Assembly: GCA_050950345.1 (NCBI GenBank)
Contig: JBMNHK010000007.1
Span: 460,522 to 524,521 of the forward strand
Reading direction: 5' to 3'
DNA from: Pelotomaculum_C sp050950345
Lineage (GTDB): Bacteria > Bacillota > Desulfotomaculia > Desulfotomaculales > Pelotomaculaceae
DNA: 64,000 nucleotides
In this document: piece after piece, positions 41,180 to 49,616 of the stretch
How positions within the stretch are numbered: position 1 is the first letter of the stretch
How the letters are laid out: each line of letters starts with the position of its first letter
The notes under the pieces: model-generated
What the model was told of the DNA's origin: nothing
What the model saw: the letters and a program-made list of their open reading frames with translations, nothing else
Database searches by the model: none
Position numbers and translations under genes: made by a program

Positions 41180-41977
41180 ATGATTGATCTCCATAGCCAC
41201 ATCCTGCCGGGCCTGGACGACGGGGCGGCAGATCTGAAGGAAGCTCTGACCATGGCCGGGATCGCTGTGGCCGACGGCATCAAAACCATGGTGGCCACGC
41301 CCCATGTGGAGACCGGGCTCTATGACAACAGCCGGGAAACCATCCTGGCGGCAGTAGACGAGCTGCGGGGCCACTTGCAGGAGAACAACATCCCCCTGGA
41401 GCTGCTGCCCGGCGCCGAATATCACCTGGAGCCGGACCTGCCCGGGCGGCTGCAGCGGGGCGAACTGCTGACCATCAACGATGGGGGCCGTTACCTGCTG
41501 GTGGAACTGCCCGCCGCCTTAGTGCCCGAATACACCGCCCGGGTGTTTTATGAACTGCAGCTCCAGGGGGTGACGCCGATTATCGCTCACCCGGAGCGCA
41601 ACCTCGCCCTCACAAATCATCCCTCCATCTTCTACGAACTGGTTGCCCGGGGCGCTGTGGCCCAGCTGACGGCAGCCAGTTTTACCGGAGGCTCCCGCAG
41701 GGCTGCCGCAGCAGCCCGCGCCTTTCTAGCCAAAGGCTGCGTTCATCTGGTGGCCACTGATGCCCACAACAGCAATAAGCGCCCCCCGCACCTGGCGGAA
41801 GCCGGCCAGCAGGTGGCCAAGCTGGCCGGCGAGGCCCGGTCTGTAGAACTGGTAAGCGGCAACCCGCTGCGGGTGCTGCAGGGCGGGGTGTTGGAAACCG
41901 GGAAAATAGAGTACCCGCGCCAAAGCAGGCGGAGTTTGTTGCAAAGGTTAAAACGACTCGTCTCCAGGAGAAGTTAA
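41180..41977 (+). CDS. CpsB/YwqE-type tyrosine-protein phosphatase
   Basis: A 265-residue PHP-fold metal phosphatase. Motifs: DLHSHILPGLDDGA at the N-terminus, ATPHVE, GAEYHL, AHPERN and ATDAHN near the C-terminus, all metal-binding. It dephosphorylates the capsule BY-kinase and so controls polysaccharide synthesis. It opens a phosphatase-Wzz-kinase-CapD series typical of Gram-positive capsule loci. ATG 41180 follows AGAGGTG. Confidence 0.92.
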   Translation: MIDLHSHILPGLDDGAADLKEALTMAGIAVADGIKTMVATPHVETGLYDNSRETILAAVDELRGHLQENNIPLELLPGAEYHLEPDLPGRLQRGELLTINDGGRYLLVELPAALVPEYTARVFYELQLQGVTPIIAHPERNLALTNHPSIFYELVARGAVAQLTAASFTGGSRRAAAAARAFLAKGCVHLVATDAHNSNKRPPHLAEAGQQVAKLAGEARSVELVSGNPLRVLQGGVLETGKIEYPRQSRRSLLQRLKRLVSRRS

Positions 41978-42288
41978 ACCCAAATAACAGCAGTATTATT
42001 ACAGATAGATATGTCTTATTTATGACTTAATTCTGCAAATATTTTATTGTGACTGGAGGAATTTGCAGATTTATGTAGAAGAAATTATACAATTATACGG
42101 AATATGTTTCCAAGACAGACCACGCTATAATGTTGAGGCAATGAATAAGGTTTTATATTTGGGCGTCAGAAAACCGCAGGAGCCAGTGACGCAACCGGCA
42201 AAAGGCGAGTTTTTTTGTTATGTCCAAAAGACGGCGCCCGTATTGACCGGTCATTATTTCAAAAATAGATAGAGTGGAGGCTTTGGCT
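41978..42288 (+). other. Leader region before wzz
   Basis: About 310 bases without a convincing gene. A TATAAT is at 42126-42131 with a poor -35 region. The predicted leader contains GCGTCA (42163-42168) and TGACGC (42187-42192), a 6-bp stem with an 18-base loop, and a run of seven T at 42210-42216 without a strong stem in front of it. A 69-codon frame starting at 42063 shows no family resemblance and weak codon use, so I do not call it a gene. Confidence 0.4.
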
Positions 42289-43281
42289 TTGGCTGATAAT
42301 AATTATAGCAACGGTAACGGCAACGGCATCGACGAAGATGTTATCGACCTGCGGGTTTACCTGCAGGTCTTGAAAAAACGCTGGAAGCTCATCCTGCAGG
42401 TCACCTGCCTGGCGGTGTTCTTAAGCGCCGTGCTGAGCTTCTTTGTCTTAAAACCTGTTTACGAGGCCAAAACCGTCCTCCTGGTGACCCAGGCTGCGGA
42501 TAAGCTGCAAACCTCCTCCCAAAGCGCCAGCCCGCAAGATATCGTCAGTAGTGTCTCCCGTATTCCCGTGCTCACCATGAACACCTACGTAGGACAAGTC
42601 AAAAGCGATGAGCTGATGCGCAGAGTCATCGAAAAAATGTCTCTGGAAGAACACGGTTACACTCCCCGGGCTCTGGCCGGGCAGGTCAGCGTGACCAACC
42701 CCAAGGACTCCTACCTGCTGGAGCTGAAGGTCAACAACGGGGATCCGGAGCTGGCTATAGGCATTGCCAACACTCTGGGCAGCGAATTTAACGCTTTAAT
42801 AACGGAGCGGAACCAGGAAGTCATGGCCCGCTCAGTGGATTTTCTGCAAGAGCAGATGGTCAAGGTGAGAGCTGAGCTGGACGCAGCTACTACCCAGGCT
42901 GAGAGGGATCGCCTGCAGGGCATGCTGACCCTCCTGTCTCAGGGCATCACCCAGACCCAGATCGCCCGTTCCTTTGACCTGGGCAGCACCAATGTGCTGG
43001 TGGTGTCCCCGGCTATGCAGGCTGTCAAGGTTAAACCCAATAAAAAACTCAACCTGGCGGTAGCCTTGTTGCTGGGCTTAATGCTTTCAGTGGGGCTGGC
43101 TTTCCTGCTGGAATTTTTGGACAACACGATCAAGACCCCGGAAGACGTAGCCCGGCACCTGGACCTGCCGGTGATGGGGCTCATCCCCAGCGCGGACAAT
43201 CACGCTATGCCCTATTACTACGGCAGTGAAGACACGCAGAATACCAGTGATTATAGAAGCGATATCCTGAAGGCCAAATAA
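42289..43281 (+). CDS. Wzz/CapA-type chain-length regulator and kinase activator
   Basis: A 330-residue protein with an acidic N-terminus, a first membrane helix (about residues 28-48, WKLILQVTCLAVFLSAVLSF), a periplasmic coiled-coil-rich part and a second helix (AVALLLGLMLSVGLAFLLEF) followed by a cytoplasmic tail (DNTIKTPEDVARHLDLPVMG). It sets glycan chain length and activates the BY-kinase encoded next. The start is TTG 42289, eight bases after GGAGG; the GTG at 42274 contains that site. It is longer than simple YveK proteins because of an extended coiled-coil region. Confidence 0.9.
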   Translation: MADNNYSNGNGNGIDEDVIDLRVYLQVLKKRWKLILQVTCLAVFLSAVLSFFVLKPVYEAKTVLLVTQAADKLQTSSQSASPQDIVSSVSRIPVLTMNTYVGQVKSDELMRRVIEKMSLEEHGYTPRALAGQVSVTNPKDSYLLELKVNNGDPELAIGIANTLGSEFNALITERNQEVMARSVDFLQEQMVKVRAELDAATTQAERDRLQGMLTLLSQGITQTQIARSFDLGSTNVLVVSPAMQAVKVKPNKKLNLAVALLLGLMLSVGLAFLLEFLDNTIKTPEDVARHLDLPVMGLIPSADNHAMPYYYGSEDTQNTSDYRSDILKAK

Positions 43282-43332
43282 ACTACATGAAGCGATACAG
43301 TATGAAAAAACAAGGTAATTATGAGGTGTACT

Positions 43333-44052
43333 ATGGCTAAAAAGAAAGCGGCGGAGAGGGAGCTATTTTCCCACATCAGGCCCAAATCCGTCTTTGCCGA
43401 GGCATTCCGCGCCCTGCGCACCAACCTTATGTTTTCCACCCTGGGCGGTGCCAACAAGGTCGTCCTGGTCACCAGCCCCAGCCCGGAGGATGGCAAGTCA
43501 ATAGTGTCCACCAACCTGAGCGTGGTGCTGGCCCAGGCCAAAAACCGCGTCCTCCTGGTGGATTGCGACTTGCGCAAACCGGTGCTGCACAAATATTTCG
43601 ATGTGGACAACCGTCTGGGCCTGACCAACCTCCTGGTGCAGGACATCAAGCCGGAGGACGTCACTCTGGCCACAGAAGTGGCGGGCCTGTATGTGATCCC
43701 CAGCGGACCGATCCCGCCCAATCCTTCGGAGTTGCTGGGTTCGGATAAAATGGCTGCTCTTTTGCAAACTCTGGCCGCCCAATACGATGTGATGGTGCTG
43801 GACGGCACCCCTGTGCTGGCCGTCACCGATGCGGTGCTGCTTTCACCCCTGGCGGACAGTGTGCTCCTGGTCCTCAAGGCAGGGGATACACAGATAGAAC
43901 AGGCCAGGGAGGCTAGAAACCTGCTGGTGAGCGCCGGGGCCAGGCATATCGGTGTTGTCTTAAACGAAGTAAAACAGAGCGACGGGAGCTACTATTACTA
44001 TTACGGCCCCAGGACCCAGTCGAGCCGTAGCATGACAGCCAGTTTTTTGTAA
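43333..44052 (+). CDS. Capsule tyrosine kinase (BY-kinase)
   Basis: A 239-residue cytoplasmic ATPase. Walker A TSPSPEDGKSI (47-57; the usual GEGKS reads PEDGKS), Walker A' LLVDCDLRKP (74-83), Walker B VMVLDGTP. The C-terminus carries the autophosphorylation tyrosine cluster (SYYYYYGPR). It works with the Wzz protein upstream and is reversed by CpsB. The N-terminal EAFRALRTNL is the standard oligomerisation motif. ATG 43333 is preferred to 43321 because family members start near MAKKK and GAGGTG lies ahead. Confidence 0.92.
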   Translation: MAKKKAAERELFSHIRPKSVFAEAFRALRTNLMFSTLGGANKVVLVTSPSPEDGKSIVSTNLSVVLAQAKNRVLLVDCDLRKPVLHKYFDVDNRLGLTNLLVQDIKPEDVTLATEVAGLYVIPSGPIPPNPSELLGSDKMAALLQTLAAQYDVMVLDGTPVLAVTDAVLLSPLADSVLLVLKAGDTQIEQAREARNLLVSAGARHIGVVLNEVKQSDGSYYYYYGPRTQSSRSMTASFL

Positions 44053-44106
44053 GTATTACAAACCATCTGATTGACAGGTTATCTGATCCCACAGGAGGTG
44101 TTCTAT

Positions 44107-45945
44107 GTGAAACCCCGCCTGCGTATGCTCATTCTAATGCTTTTGGACGCTATTATTGTCAACCTGTCCATGGCCGTACTTCTGGCCATGCGCTATGCTG
44201 AAGGCATCTTCAGGTACCAGGACGCTGAGACCTATTTAAGCCTTGCTCCCCTGGTCACTGTGATTTACATAACGGTATTCTTTTTCTTTAAACTATATAA
44301 CCGGGCCTGGGCCTATGCCAGCATAGGCGAACTGTCTGCAGTTGTTGCCGCAGTCACCCTGGGGAGTTTGGGTTCCCAGGCCGCCTATTATTTTGCCGGT
44401 GCTCGCATTTCCTACGGCCTCGCTCTAGGCCAATGGGCTGCGATCATCCTTCTCATGGGCGGCTCCAGGCTCTTATGGCGCTTCATCATAGTGCGTACGA
44501 GACAAAACGGGCATAAACCCGACCGGCGGGCCCTGATCATCGGCGCCGGGGATGCCGGGGTCATGGTGGCCAGAGAGCTGCGGGGCCGCAACGGCAACGC
44601 CGTACCGGTGGGCTTTATCGATGACGATCCGGATAAAAGGAATATCAACGTGCTGGGCCTGCCCGTGCTGGGGAACCGGCATCAGATCCCCGATGTGGTC
44701 GCCAGGCACCGCATCGATCTGAACATCATTGCCATGCCTTCGGTGGGAGCCTCAGTCATCCGGGAAATCGTGGATATCTGCCGGAAGACCCAGGTTGAAA
44801 TGAAGATCCTGCCGGGGGTGTACCAGATCATCAACGGCCGGGTATCCGTCAACAGCCTGCGGCCTGTTAAGCTGGAGGACCTCCTGCGCCGGGAGCCGGT
44901 ACAGATAAATGTAAAAGAAATCGCAAGCTACTTAAATGACAAAGTGGTGCTCGTCACCGGGGCCGGCGGATCCATCGGCTCCGAGCTGTGCCGCCAGGTG
45001 GCCGCCGCCGGAGCGCAAAAGCTGGTGCTCTTAGGCCACGGCGAAAACAGCATCCACCGCATCTGGCTGGAGCTCAAGGACAAGTGCCCCGGGGTGGACC
45101 TGGCCATCGAGATCGCCGATGTGCGGGACAAGCCCAGAGTGGACCATGTGTTTCAGACCCACCGCCCTGAAGTGGTCTTTCACGCCGCGGCCCACAAGCA
45201 TGTGCCCCTGATGGAACTGCACCCGGCGGAAGCGGTGAAGACCAATATCTTCGGCACCCGCAACCTGGCCCAGGCCGCTGAGCGTTACGGAGCTCAAGGG
45301 TTTCTGCTGATCTCCACCGACAAGGCGGTCAACCCCTCCAGCGTCATGGGTGCTACCAAACGCCTGGCTGAGCTGATTATCACTCAGGAAAACAAGACAA
45401 GCGAGACCAAATTCGTGGCCGTGCGCTTTGGCAATGTGCTGGGCAGCAGCGGCAGTGTGGTGCCTATATTTCAGAGGCAGATCGAAAAGGGCGGCCCGGT
45501 GACCGTTACCCATCCCGAGATGAAGCGCTATTTTATGACCATACCCGAGGCAGTGCAGCTGGTGATCCAGGCCTGGGCCATGGCCCAGGGCGGCGAGGTC
45601 TTTGTGCTGGACATGGGTGAGCCGGTGAAGATAGTGGACCTGGCCCGGGATATGATCAGGCTTTCCGGCCTGGAGCCCGGTAGGGATATACAAATAGAGT
45701 TCACCGGCATCCGGCCGGGGGAAAAGCTCTTTGAGGAACTCCTCACCGCCGAGGAAGGCTCCAGCGCCACCAAACACAAGCGCATCTTCACCGCCCACCC
45801 GGTGCAGGTGGAGGCAGAGGCTCTGGAGGACGAGCTGCATAAGCTCAGGGAGCTGGGCTGCAATTGTAAAGGCCAGGATATCTTTGATACCCTGACGACG
45901 CTGATTCCGAGGTTTAGGAGTAATAGGAAGGTGCAGGCGGGGTGA
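44107..45945 (+). CDS. Membrane nucleoside-diphosphate-sugar 4,6-dehydratase (CapD/PglF type)
   Basis: A 612-residue protein with four N-terminal membrane helices, a CoA-binding-like segment (RRALIIGAGDAGVMVARELRG, about 150) and a C-terminal SDR domain with VTGAGGSIGSELCRQ. In the active site the usual YxxxK is MxxxK (VMGATKRLAEL), as in other UDP-GlcNAc 4,6-dehydratases of this type. It produces a UDP-4-keto-6-deoxy sugar for a diamino-sugar such as bacillosamine. GTG 44107 is the start: AGGAGGTG lies six bases upstream, and the longer frame from 44071 contains that site. Confidence 0.9.
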   Translation: MKPRLRMLILMLLDAIIVNLSMAVLLAMRYAEGIFRYQDAETYLSLAPLVTVIYITVFFFFKLYNRAWAYASIGELSAVVAAVTLGSLGSQAAYYFAGARISYGLALGQWAAIILLMGGSRLLWRFIIVRTRQNGHKPDRRALIIGAGDAGVMVARELRGRNGNAVPVGFIDDDPDKRNINVLGLPVLGNRHQIPDVVARHRIDLNIIAMPSVGASVIREIVDICRKTQVEMKILPGVYQIINGRVSVNSLRPVKLEDLLRREPVQINVKEIASYLNDKVVLVTGAGGSIGSELCRQVAAAGAQKLVLLGHGENSIHRIWLELKDKCPGVDLAIEIADVRDKPRVDHVFQTHRPEVVFHAAAHKHVPLMELHPAEAVKTNIFGTRNLAQAAERYGAQGFLLISTDKAVNPSSVMGATKRLAELIITQENKTSETKFVAVRFGNVLGSSGSVVPIFQRQIEKGGPVTVTHPEMKRYFMTIPEAVQLVIQAWAMAQGGEVFVLDMGEPVKIVDLARDMIRLSGLEPGRDIQIEFTGIRPGEKLFEELLTAEEGSSATKHKRIFTAHPVQVEAEALEDELHKLRELGCNCKGQDIFDTLTTLIPRFRSNRKVQAG

Positions 45946-46052
45946 AGCCCCGGGCTGCATAAGAATAGAGCGCATTTGCGGCAAGTCTAAGGCTGATTGA
46001 GACTGTATGTGGCTTGGGGGCTTGCAGCAGTCTTTTTTGGTAGAGATAGATT

Positions 46053-46442
46053 ATGATTAAAGATATTACTGAGAGGCGTCGTTTTAGACAAAATCAAGGT
46101 TTTAGCTTAGTTGAGCTTACGGCTGTTATGGGTATTATTGTAGCTATAGTTTTAATAACAGTTCCTTTATATAAAGGTTATGTAGAAAGAGCTACCAAGC
46201 AGGTTTGTAATACTAATTGTCTGCAATTGGAACGAATGTATCATGCTTATTTGCTTACAGAAAACAAAGATCATACTGCTTATGAATTTAATGAATACTC
46301 ACATTACTATGAAGAAAATATTTGTCCGGTTAATGGGGACATCGTGTATGTATATGGCAAAGTCAGATGTATTTTGCATTCCAAAGATGAAGCTAATGAA
46401 AACGATGATGATGAAGACGTTGAAAGCGTTCCGTTTCTGTAA
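46053..46442 (+). CDS. Prepilin-like protein with type III signal
   Basis: A 129-residue protein with a basic leader ending NQG, then FSLVELTAVMGIIVAIVLIT. Cleavage after G16 would leave Phe as residue 1 and Glu at +5 (E21), the rule for type IV pilins and pseudopilins. The C-terminal half has two cysteines and a very acidic end (NENDDDEDVES). No prepilin peptidase or pilus assembly gene is nearby, so it must use a machinery encoded elsewhere. Base composition is more AT-rich than capD upstream. Confidence 0.82.
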   Translation: MIKDITERRRFRQNQGFSLVELTAVMGIIVAIVLITVPLYKGYVERATKQVCNTNCLQLERMYHAYLLTENKDHTAYEFNEYSHYYEENICPVNGDIVYVYGKVRCILHSKDEANENDDDEDVESVPFL

Positions 46443-46723
46443 AGCCCAATGTTCAAAGCGCATAGCACTATACAAGTATTCGAAGTTTTTGAGGAGTTTT
46501 GAATTGTATGAAGGTAAAGAGTTATAAATCAAAATTATGCATATAACACATGTTTAAACGCATTATGTTGCATGATTTGGGATAAACGTCATAGGTGAAA
46601 TAGCCGTGAGTATGGGAAATGGATAAAGACCCTTCAAAGCCAGTAATACCAATGGTTTCAGGAAAACCCTTCGTTTCTTGATAGGTCATACTGGTTAAGA
46701 GCGATATAAAGAGGTTTGTAAAT
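46443..46723. other. Non-coding spacer
   Basis: About 280 bases with no gene I can support. The sequence changes here from the GC-rich capD part to the AT-rich genes that follow. No riboswitch, terminator with T-run or promoter consensus was found. Confidence 0.4.
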
Positions 46724-46928
46724 ATGAAAATTAGGGACTTGATTGATAAAATTAAACCTTGAAATAGATAGCATTTCCGAAGCTGATTTGGATCTTGAAA
46801 TTGAAAGCTTAACGATACATACCAAAGACGAAAACAAGGGCATTAAAGCCTACATTATAGATGAAGCAATACATAAAAGAAAAGATAACTTAGAAACCCT
46901 GGGATACAGTTTTGAAGTGGGAATATAA
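46724..46928 (+). pseudogene. Small unknown protein, frameshifted
   Basis: ATG 46724 opens MKIRDLIDKI and then stops; the next frame continues NLEIDSISEADLDLEIES and on to YSFEVGI. Removing one A from the AAA at 46754-46756 yields one frame of 67 residues that starts with an ATG. The product is acidic and not related to a family I recognise. It lies 27 bases ahead of the PIG-L gene and is probably part of the same transcript. Confidence 0.5.
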
Positions 46929-46955
46929 ACAGTTTGCATCAGTGAGGTGGTCAAA

Positions 46956-47636
46956 ATGAATTATTTAATTGTTGTAGCACATCCGGATGATGAAGTTTTA
47001 GGGGCTGGTGCTACTATGTATAAACTTGCTGAGGAAGGTCACTCAGTAAATGTTTGCATCCTTTCTGGTGAAGTGAACGCAAGAAATCACCGCCCAGCAA
47101 CTCAAGAGCTGTATGAAGACGTAAATAATTCATTAAATATATTAGGCGTTAAAAGAGTCATTAAAGGCGAATTTCCAAATATTCAGTTTAATGCAGTGCC
47201 GCACTTAAAGCTTGTACAGTTCATTGAGGAATCAATAATTGAGACTGAAGCTGAAGTGATTTTTACACACCATCCAGCAGACCTAAATAATGATCATTTA
47301 CATACCTCTCTTGCTTGTCAAGCAGCAGCAAGATTATTTCAAAGAAGGCCTGAAACTACGCCATTAAAGGAACTGCTCTTTATGGAAGTACCATCAGCAA
47401 CAGAATGGTCATTGAACAAAGCTATGAATCAGTTTAATCCAAACACCTTTATTGAAGTTGGAGAAGAAGCTATCAATAAAAAGATAGAGGCTCTGGCACA
47501 GTACAGAGGCGTTATGAGAAATTATCCTCATCCAAGAAGTAGTGAAGCGTTAAAGGGATTGGCTGCTTACCGAGGGGGTCAAGCTGGAATGATTTATGCT
47601 GAGAGTTTTGAAAGTGTATTTAGGAGACAGGTGTGA
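46956..47636 (+). CDS. PIG-L family deacetylase
   Basis: A 226-residue zinc-dependent N-deacetylase. The motif AHPDDEVLGAG (H9, D11/D12) and the second motif HHPADLNNDH are complete. Enzymes of this family remove an acetyl group from N-acetylhexosamines, as nucleotide-, lipid- or glycan-linked substrates. ATG 46956 follows GAGGTGG by five bases. Its TGA overlaps the ATG of the sugar-transferase gene (TGATG), so the two products are made together. Confidence 0.9.
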   Translation: MNYLIVVAHPDDEVLGAGATMYKLAEEGHSVNVCILSGEVNARNHRPATQELYEDVNNSLNILGVKRVIKGEFPNIQFNAVPHLKLVQFIEESIIETEAEVIFTHHPADLNNDHLHTSLACQAAARLFQRRPETTPLKELLFMEVPSATEWSLNKAMNQFNPNTFIEVGEEAINKKIEALAQYRGVMRNYPHPRSSEALKGLAAYRGGQAGMIYAESFESVFRRQV

Positions 47637-48253
47637 TGTATAGGAAATTCATAAAGAGATTGCTCGATTTCACACTTTCATTGGTAGCAATTGTGGTTCT
47701 TTTACCGTTATTAATCATTCTCTCAATAGCTGTGTTGATAGGTATGGGCTCGCCCATTATTTTTAGCCAAGAGAGAATCGGTAGAGGTGAGAAGCCATTT
47801 AGATTCTATAAATACCGCTCTATGACAAACGCAAGGGACGCAGATGGAAATCTGCTAGATGAAACAAAGCGGTTGACTCGATTCGGCTCCTTTTTGAGAA
47901 GTACCTCACTCGACGAGCTTCCGGAACTATTTCTTATCTTGACAGGCAAAATGTCGATTATTGGTCCTCGGCCGCTTCCAACTTATTATATGCCGTATTA
48001 CAGAGAAGAAGAGCGTGTCCGGCACACGGTTCGAGGCGGGCTTATTCCCGCAGATACCATTTCTGGGAAACCAATCATCACATGGGATGAGCAATTGAAA
48101 TGGGATGCTTACTATGCTAAGCATTGCTCTTTTTTGCTAGATATTAAGATTTTTATTGTCACTTTTAAGGTGCTTTTCCTGAGAGCTAAAGAAGATTATG
48201 GCTCTGCCGATAGACCACATTTTAATGAAGAACGTTCAGGAGTCACACAATAA
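47636..48253 (+). CDS. Undecaprenyl-phosphate sugar-1-phosphate transferase (PglC-like)
   Basis: A 205-residue monotopic phosphoglycosyl transferase. One N-terminal re-entrant helix (LLDFTLSLVAIVVLLPLLII), then IFSQERIGRGEKPFRFYKYRSM, the catalytic Asp-Glu pair in SLDELPELF, and IGPRPLP. It starts lipid-linked repeat-unit synthesis by transferring a sugar-1-phosphate to undecaprenyl phosphate. Coupled with the PIG-L gene, it may use or produce a deacetylated amino sugar. This is the initiating enzyme for the AT-rich polysaccharide cluster. Confidence 0.92.
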   Translation: MYRKFIKRLLDFTLSLVAIVVLLPLLIILSIAVLIGMGSPIIFSQERIGRGEKPFRFYKYRSMTNARDADGNLLDETKRLTRFGSFLRSTSLDELPELFLILTGKMSIIGPRPLPTYYMPYYREEERVRHTVRGGLIPADTISGKPIITWDEQLKWDAYYAKHCSFLLDIKIFIVTFKVLFLRAKEDYGSADRPHFNEERSGVTQ

Positions 48254-48288
48254 GCAAGTGATACATACATTCGATGAGGGGAATTATT

Positions 48289-49563
48289 ATGTCAGATATA
48301 ATTCATAACACAAATCAATATGGTTTAGGCACTAAAAGTGTGAAGGAACTTATCGATAAGTTTGGTTCTCCATTATACGTCTTTGACAAGGATGCCTTTG
48401 TTGAGAACTATAAGCATCTTTTGAACGCTTTTCGTTCTATTTATCCGAAGTACAATATTGCTTACTCGTATAAAACGAACTATACACCATATATTTGCAA
48501 ACTGATCAAGGAGCTAGGTGGTTATGCCGAGGTTGTCTCTGGTATGGAGTATCAAGTTGCCCGCAAGATTGGTTATCCCAATGATCGAATTGTATTCAAC
48601 GGTCCCGTTAAGAGCCAGGACATGCTAGAGCAACTTTCAAATGGCGGTGTGGTTAACGTAGATAATCTCGATGAGCTTGAATTAATTCTCTCTTATGCAA
48701 GAGAGCTGAAGGACAGCAATCCTCACAAGGTTCTTGAACTTGCTTTCCGTGTGAACATCGATATAGAACAAGGTTTCATTTCACGTTTCGGCATTGATGC
48801 TGATAATGGTGATTTAGACAACGCTTTTGAACTTGCCAGAGGAGAAGAAAATATTACTGTTGTAGGCATCCATTGTCACATAGGTCGCTCACGCGGGTTG
48901 CAGGCGTGGAAAAACCGTGTGGATAAGATGTTCACGCTTGTCGATAATTTCTTCGACAACCCACCTCTTTTTATTAACTTGGGGAGTGGCATGAATTCCG
49001 TCATGGAACCCGTACTGGCTGAACAGTTTGGCGGACATTTGCCAACTTATGAGGAGTATGCCTCGGTTGTTGCGACGGTGTTCCGCGAAAAGTATGGAAG
49101 GCTTGACTATTCGGGGCAGCCGGAACTGCTGACAGAGCCGGGAACAACTGTAGTATCAGGCTACCTGTCATTCCTTACAACTGTCTTGAGTATCAAGACT
49201 GTGAAGGAAAAGATATATGCTACTTTCGATGGTAGCAGCGGCAATATGGGTGACATATGTCACCTAATGCAATTGCCCATTACGGTGCACGATTGTGGGT
49301 CAAATGCTGACAGAACGGTTGAATGTGCTGATTTTGTCGGCTACACATGTCTGGAGCACGATGTAATGTACAAAAGCTACTCAGGAAAACTTGCGGTAGG
49401 TGATGTGGTAGAGTTCAGAAATGTTGGCAGTTACTCAAATGTGTTCAAGCCACCGTTTATTTATCCTAATTGCGCGATGGTTGCAGTAACAAAAGATTCA
49501 GAACCGCAATTAATGAAGCGCCGTGAAACCACCGATGATGTGTTTGCAACTTATGTCTTTTAA
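48289..49563 (+). CDS. PLP-dependent decarboxylase, DAP/Orn decarboxylase family
   Basis: A 424-residue fold-type III PLP enzyme. The cofactor lysine is K62 in AYSYKTN; the phosphate-binding glycine-rich loops are in HCHIGRS and EPGTTVVSG. The C-terminal motif with the catalytic Cys is changed to VGYTCLEHDVMY, unlike true diaminopimelate decarboxylases, so a different amino-acid substrate is likely. Relatives in surface-glycan and siderophore clusters provide an amine for ligation. ATG 48289 follows GAGGGG. It lies directly ahead of an ATP-grasp gene. Confidence 0.85.
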   Translation: MSDIIHNTNQYGLGTKSVKELIDKFGSPLYVFDKDAFVENYKHLLNAFRSIYPKYNIAYSYKTNYTPYICKLIKELGGYAEVVSGMEYQVARKIGYPNDRIVFNGPVKSQDMLEQLSNGGVVNVDNLDELELILSYARELKDSNPHKVLELAFRVNIDIEQGFISRFGIDADNGDLDNAFELARGEENITVVGIHCHIGRSRGLQAWKNRVDKMFTLVDNFFDNPPLFINLGSGMNSVMEPVLAEQFGGHLPTYEEYASVVATVFREKYGRLDYSGQPELLTEPGTTVVSGYLSFLTTVLSIKTVKEKIYATFDGSSGNMGDICHLMQLPITVHDCGSNADRTVECADFVGYTCLEHDVMYKSYSGKLAVGDVVEFRNVGSYSNVFKPPFIYPNCAMVAVTKDSEPQLMKRRETTDDVFATYVF

Positions 49564-49616
49564 TAATGAAGATTTACTTGGCAAATAGAGTCACACAAAT
49601 AAATGGAGATTATGAT

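Noticed and set aside
42160..42220. Possible c-di-GMP-type riboswitch
   Set aside because: A GACGCAA string and stems reminded me of this class, but the conserved GNRA tetraloop receptor arrangement is absent. Kept only as an unknown structured leader.
42063..42272. 69-codon frame in the leader before wzz
   Set aside because: No family similarity and atypical composition; it overlaps the predicted promoter and hairpin.
45031..45984. Open frame of 317 codons opposite capD
   Set aside because: No motif or ribosome-binding site; the sense gene has conserved SDR motifs through the whole stretch.
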